8,358 nucleotides of DNA from CAYRVX01 sp964642165 (GTDB lineage: Bacteria; Planctomycetota; Phycisphaerae; SM23-33), in NCBI GenBank assembly GCA_964642165.1, contig CAZXOC010000313.1, positions 1 to 8,358 of the forward strand, given 5' to 3'. Shown here piece by piece: positions 6,164 to 8,358 of the stretch; the first letter of the stretch is position 1, and the number at the start of each line of letters is the position of its first letter. The position numbers were made by a program, and so were the translations under genes. The notes below the pieces were generated by a model. It was not told where the DNA came from and did not search any database. It saw nothing but the letters and a program-made list of their open reading frames with translations.

Positions 6164-7600
6164 TCACTCACGTCCTCCCGATCGCAGCCTGGGGGGACGT
6201 CGCTTGAGTGCGCGCGGCCCGCAGGCGAATGGCGGTTTGGTAATTCCCGGCTTGATCGGCGGCGCCTGTTCGTCGACGACGTTGCCCGTGACGGTGGGTT
6301 CGATCGCCTCGGCGGCTTCTTTCGACAGATGCCTGGATCCGCCGATGCTCTGGATGAGGACGGGCATGATCCGGCCGCCGGAGAATCGGGCGTTGCTGTA
6401 CCGGATCGCATAGGCGTCTTTCAGGAGGATCATCCTCATGTGCTCGCCCCTGTCGCTCGGGTAGTTCACACCGTAGCCGCCTTCCCGAACGGATCGGAGG
6501 GGCTTCTCCGCGTGCCCGATGATGCAGTCGTTGATGGCGATGTCGTGCGGGGCGTACTTCTTCATATTGGCGGCAGTCAGGAGCTCCTTCCCCGGGCCCT
6601 TGCGCCGGCCGCAGTCGAGGGTGGTCAGGACGAGCGCGTTCGGCATGTCATGAAACAGGCACTTCTCGACGAGAATGCCGATGTTCTCCGGCGCAAGGTC
6701 CGCGATCCGCCCTGTTCGTGACTCGTAGTGAGACTTGATGTCCATGCCGGACGTCCCCAGCCGGCGGAAGATGCAGTTGCGGACCACCGAGTCATTGAAT
6801 CCGCCGGTGGTGTCGATGCCGTCGCGGAGGTTGTCCTGGAAGACGCAGTTCTCCACCAGCACCTTACGCACGGCCCCGGTCGAACCGCCCCCCGTCTTGA
6901 TGGCGTCGCCCTGGCATTTCTCGATCAGGCATCGCCGGAAGACCAACTCGGAGACCCCGACCAGAAGGACCGACCAATGACCGCCGGCAACGTGACAGCC
7001 GACGACCTCGACCTTGCTGCAATCGGTCAGCTTGAGGTGGTGGCCGATCGAGCCGGTCAGTCGGCAGTTCTCGATCCGGAGCGTCTGCTTGCCGTTGGCT
7101 TGGATCCCGATCCGCCTGGTGAAGTTCACCTCGTGCTTCTCGCCGGTTGGGCCCAGCTTGGGGGTGTTCAGGTAGCTGATCGTGAGGTTGCGCAGCGTGT
7201 TGTGGTTGCCAAGCTCCAGCAATGGCCGGCCGCTCTTGGCGTTGGCGGCGTCGGTGACGTCGAACCCCGCCCCCTTGACCGCGGAAAGGGCGAGCCCGTC
7301 CGGCAGCCTGTGGCTCCCGCTGATCCGGTATCTGTGGTCCAGGACGAGCTGCTCGCCCGCCTTGAGCTTTCCACTGCCCAGGAGCTTGGCGAAGTCCTCG
7401 GTGACGTCCTGATTCGCCGTCCAGCCGAAGTCCGACGAGTGATGAACCTCGGCCGGGGCGGACGTCTTGCGGGGAGTCGTTACCTCGTCCTCAGCCCGTA
7501 GCTCACGTGCGACAAGAGCGATCATCAACAAGACGGAGAGCCCAAGCCACAGGAGCGACTCCCTTTCGGACGGCGAATGGTGCATGGCAACCGCCTTCAT
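6164..7600 (-). CDS. Exported right-handed parallel beta-helix repeat protein
   Basis: The product is 478 residues from the ATG at 7600. An alternative ATG at 7585 (residue 6) has AAGG 9 bases upstream and may be the true start; the site before 7600 is poor. Residues 13-36 form a signal peptide or N-terminal membrane segment (LLWLGLSVLLMIALVA, then RELRAED). About 58-110 resembles the N-terminal cap of polysaccharide-lyase-type beta-helices (DFGWTANQDVTEDFAKLL). About 125-320 holds successive PbH1-type coils: LRIENCRLTGS (174-184), LVFRRCLIEKC (219-229), KVLVENCVFQDN (246-257), DSVVRNCIFRRLG (270-282) and NIGILVEKCLFHDM (306-319). The fold occurs in pectate and alginate lyases and glycan epimerases, but I cannot assign catalytic residues, so lyase activity is only possible. 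It is the first gene after the partial recombinase and is followed by the alpha/beta hydrolase. The last 15 or so residues are Arg/Pro-rich (RALKRRPPRLRSGGRE). Confidence 0.8.
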   Translation of the reverse strand: MKAVAMHHSPSERESLLWLGLSVLLMIALVARELRAEDEVTTPRKTSAPAEVHHSSDFGWTANQDVTEDFAKLLGSGKLKAGEQLVLDHRYRISGSHRLPDGLALSAVKGAGFDVTDAANAKSGRPLLELGNHNTLRNLTISYLNTPKLGPTGEKHEVNFTRRIGIQANGKQTLRIENCRLTGSIGHHLKLTDCSKVEVVGCHVAGGHWSVLLVGVSELVFRRCLIEKCQGDAIKTGGGSTGAVRKVLVENCVFQDNLRDGIDTTGGFNDSVVRNCIFRRLGTSGMDIKSHYESRTGRIADLAPENIGILVEKCLFHDMPNALVLTTLDCGRRKGPGKELLTAANMKKYAPHDIAINDCIIGHAEKPLRSVREGGYGVNYPSDRGEHMRMILLKDAYAIRYSNARFSGGRIMPVLIQSIGGSRHLSKEAAEAIEPTVTGNVVDEQAPPIKPGITKPPFACGPRALKRRPPRLRSGGRE

Positions 7601-7634
7601 TCAGATTGGGACCGGATTTCCCATTGATCTGCTA

Positions 7635-7650
7635 TCCGGGGTCTCCCGGA
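7635..7650 (-). other. Small hairpin in the leader of the beta-helix gene
   Basis: TCCGGG (7635-7640) and CCCGGA (7645-7650) are exact reverse complements around a 4-base loop. If transcription starts just after the -10 box at 7689-7694, this lies in the untranslated leader, 35 bases before the ATG. No T-run follows on the - strand. It may be chance in GC-rich DNA. Confidence 0.25.
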
Positions 7651-7681
7651 GAGCCTTGGGTTAGCCACCGCAGTCGGCCTG

Positions 7682-7716
7682 CCTGGCGATTCTAACATCG
7701 AAGGCAAAGCCGGCAA
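7682..7716 (-). promoter_or_regulatory. Probable promoter of the beta-helix/hydrolase operon
   Basis: On the - strand TTGCCG (7716-7711) and TAGAAT (7694-7689) are separated by 16 bases. They match 4/6 and 5/6 of the sigma-70 consensus, and TGT directly before TAGAAT makes an extended -10. The box ends 88 bases before the ATG at 7600. Bases 7682-7701 are the 20-base element shared (17/20) with the region before the glycoside hydrolase gene. Confidence 0.55.
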
Positions 7717-7814
7717 GCGTCTCTTCCGTTCGACGGAGAGGCAATCGACTACCGGGCGGTCGCCTATACGGGCCAAACACTTCCAGGCTCTGGCGGACCA
7801 TTCACGACGGGAGA

Positions 7815-7931
7815 TCAGAACGTCGGCAGCGATGCGACGGCGCTAGCGGTGTCGGCGAGGTCGAGGTGGGTGTAGGTGTTCATCGTCAGGCGGATGTCGC
7901 TGTGCCGCATCAGCTTCTGGGCTACGCTGGG
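7815..7931 (-). repeat. Recombinase-tail repeat, copy C (within the partial recombinase gene)
   Basis: This is the segment present three times in the same orientation: 2704-2820, 4870-4986 and here. Identity counted by hand is about 83-86% in each pair. The strongest block, GTGGGTGTA(G/C)GTGTTCATCG on the + strand and what follows it, encodes the His/Tyr box MRH-DIRLTMNTYTH. Homology ends at the stop codon in every copy. Confidence 0.85.
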
Positions 7932-8358
7932 CGAGACGCCGTTGCGGGCGAGTAGCGTGGCAAAGGTGTGCCGAAGGCTATGCACGTCCACGGTGCGGCC
8001 CTGAGCGTCGCGTTTGGGGATGCCGGCTGCGGCGAGGTCGAGGTTGAGCGTCCGCAGCAGGTTTCGCCAGTCGATGTCGAACAGCAGCGTATCCGGCGGG
8101 AGTGCCCCGCCATTGGCCTCGGCCAGACGGGCGATGTGCTTGCGCAGGTCGTCGGCCAGGTCGCCGCGTAGGGGCAGCGTCGCCGCCCGGCCGCTCTTGG
8201 CGTGCTTGCCCTCGACGTGCATGTACGGCGCGTCCTCGTCGAGGCACAGGGCCCCCACCGTCACCGACGCCGCTTCGCTGCGGCGGAGGCCGGTCAGCAT
8301 CATGAACTTGTAGACCAGCGCCCGCTGCTGACCGACTCGGCGAAGACGCCGGCGCTCC
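7815..8358 (-). CDS. Tyrosine recombinase/integrase, catalytic domain (5' end outside window)
   Basis: The frame is open to the right edge and gives the last 180 residues; the start and the DNA-binding N-terminal domain lie outside. Numbering from the first complete codon at the edge, the catalytic set of tyrosine recombinases is complete. It comprises Arg25 in TGLRRSE, a Lys in GKHAKSGR (51 or 54), His126-x-x-Arg129 in DVHSLRHTF, His152 in MRHSDI, and the nucleophile Tyr162 in NTYTHL. It should therefore cut and rejoin DNA through a 3'-phosphotyrosine, if the missing part is sound. The linker before HxxR (NLDLAAAGIPKRDAQGRTVD) is of the phage/planctomycete integrase type. I see no integron-integrase-specific insertion, so an IntI assignment is not supported. 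The stop is 214 bases before the beta-helix gene on the same strand. Two truncated relatives of its 3' end lie at 4870-4990 and 2704-2878. Confidence 0.9.
   Translation of the reverse strand, partial: ERRRLRRVGQQRALVYKFMMLTGLRRSEAASVTVGALCLDEDAPYMHVEGKHAKSGRAATLPLRGDLADDLRKHIARLAEANGGALPPDTLLFDIDWRNLLRTLNLDLAAAGIPKRDAQGRTVDVHSLRHTFATLLARNGVSPSVAQKLMRHSDIRLTMNTYTHLDLADTASAVASLPTF

Noticed and set aside
6046..6411. N-terminal extension of the alpha/beta hydrolase from the ATG at 6411
   Set aside because: It overlaps the 3' part of the beta-helix gene in another frame, is Arg/Ser/Pro-rich, and would place the signal peptide inside the protein.
2704..8358. Integron with gene cassettes and attC sites
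   Set aside because: The recombinase lacks an evident IntI-specific insertion. The spacers show no imperfect attC-like palindromes, and the repeated unit is recombinase coding sequence. The genes also carry their own leaders and a probable promoter.
1..8358. CRISPR array, tRNA, rRNA or IS element with terminal inverted repeats
   Set aside because: I saw no regularly spaced short repeats, no tRNA-like or rRNA-like stretches, and no DDE-type transposase or matching terminal inverted repeats.

Overview
This is a GC-rich, bacterial-looking window. It carries five complete genes for predicted exported proteins, one tyrosine-recombinase gene cut by the right edge, and two decayed copies of the 3' end of that same kind of recombinase. 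The FG-GAP/VCBS propeller protein, secreted alpha/beta hydrolases, parallel beta-helix proteins and a recombinase of the 'RHTFATLLARNG...MRHSDIRLTMNTYTHL' type together suggest a planctomycete or a related polysaccharide-degrading bacterium. That assignment is inference from gene content; no rRNA or other marker gene is present.

Layout, left to right. Bases 1-300 hold the probable broken 3' end of an unidentified gene (+), then a perfect 11-bp inverted repeat. Two + strand genes follow, probably one operon: an exported FG-GAP-repeat protein (301-1785) and an exported PHB-depolymerase-like/carbohydrate-esterase-like hydrolase (1821-2687). Everything from 2704 to the right edge lies on the - strand. 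In the direction of transcription (right to left) it reads: partial recombinase (8358-7815); exported right-handed beta-helix protein (7600-6164); exported alpha/beta hydrolase (6045-5050); recombinase tail B (4990-4870); exported GH28/GH49-like glycoside hydrolase (4606-3041); a signal peptide with no mature protein, joined to recombinase tail A (2943-2704). Tail A ends 16 bases from the end of the + strand esterase gene.

The main unusual feature is this punctuation. Three same-strand copies of a recombinase 3' end, about 83-86% identical over 117 nt by hand count, separate small modules of secreted carbohydrate-active genes. All three end at a stop codon, with nothing recognisable shared beyond it. 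The point at which homology is lost on the other side differs in each copy. The first genes after copies C and B (beta-helix protein and glycoside hydrolase) also share an upstream element with an extended -10 box (TGnTAGAAT), which suggests common transcriptional control.

Functionally, the beta-helix protein, the glycoside hydrolase and the two hydrolases/esterases could act together outside the cytoplasm on a decorated plant or algal polysaccharide. No substrate can be read from the sequence.
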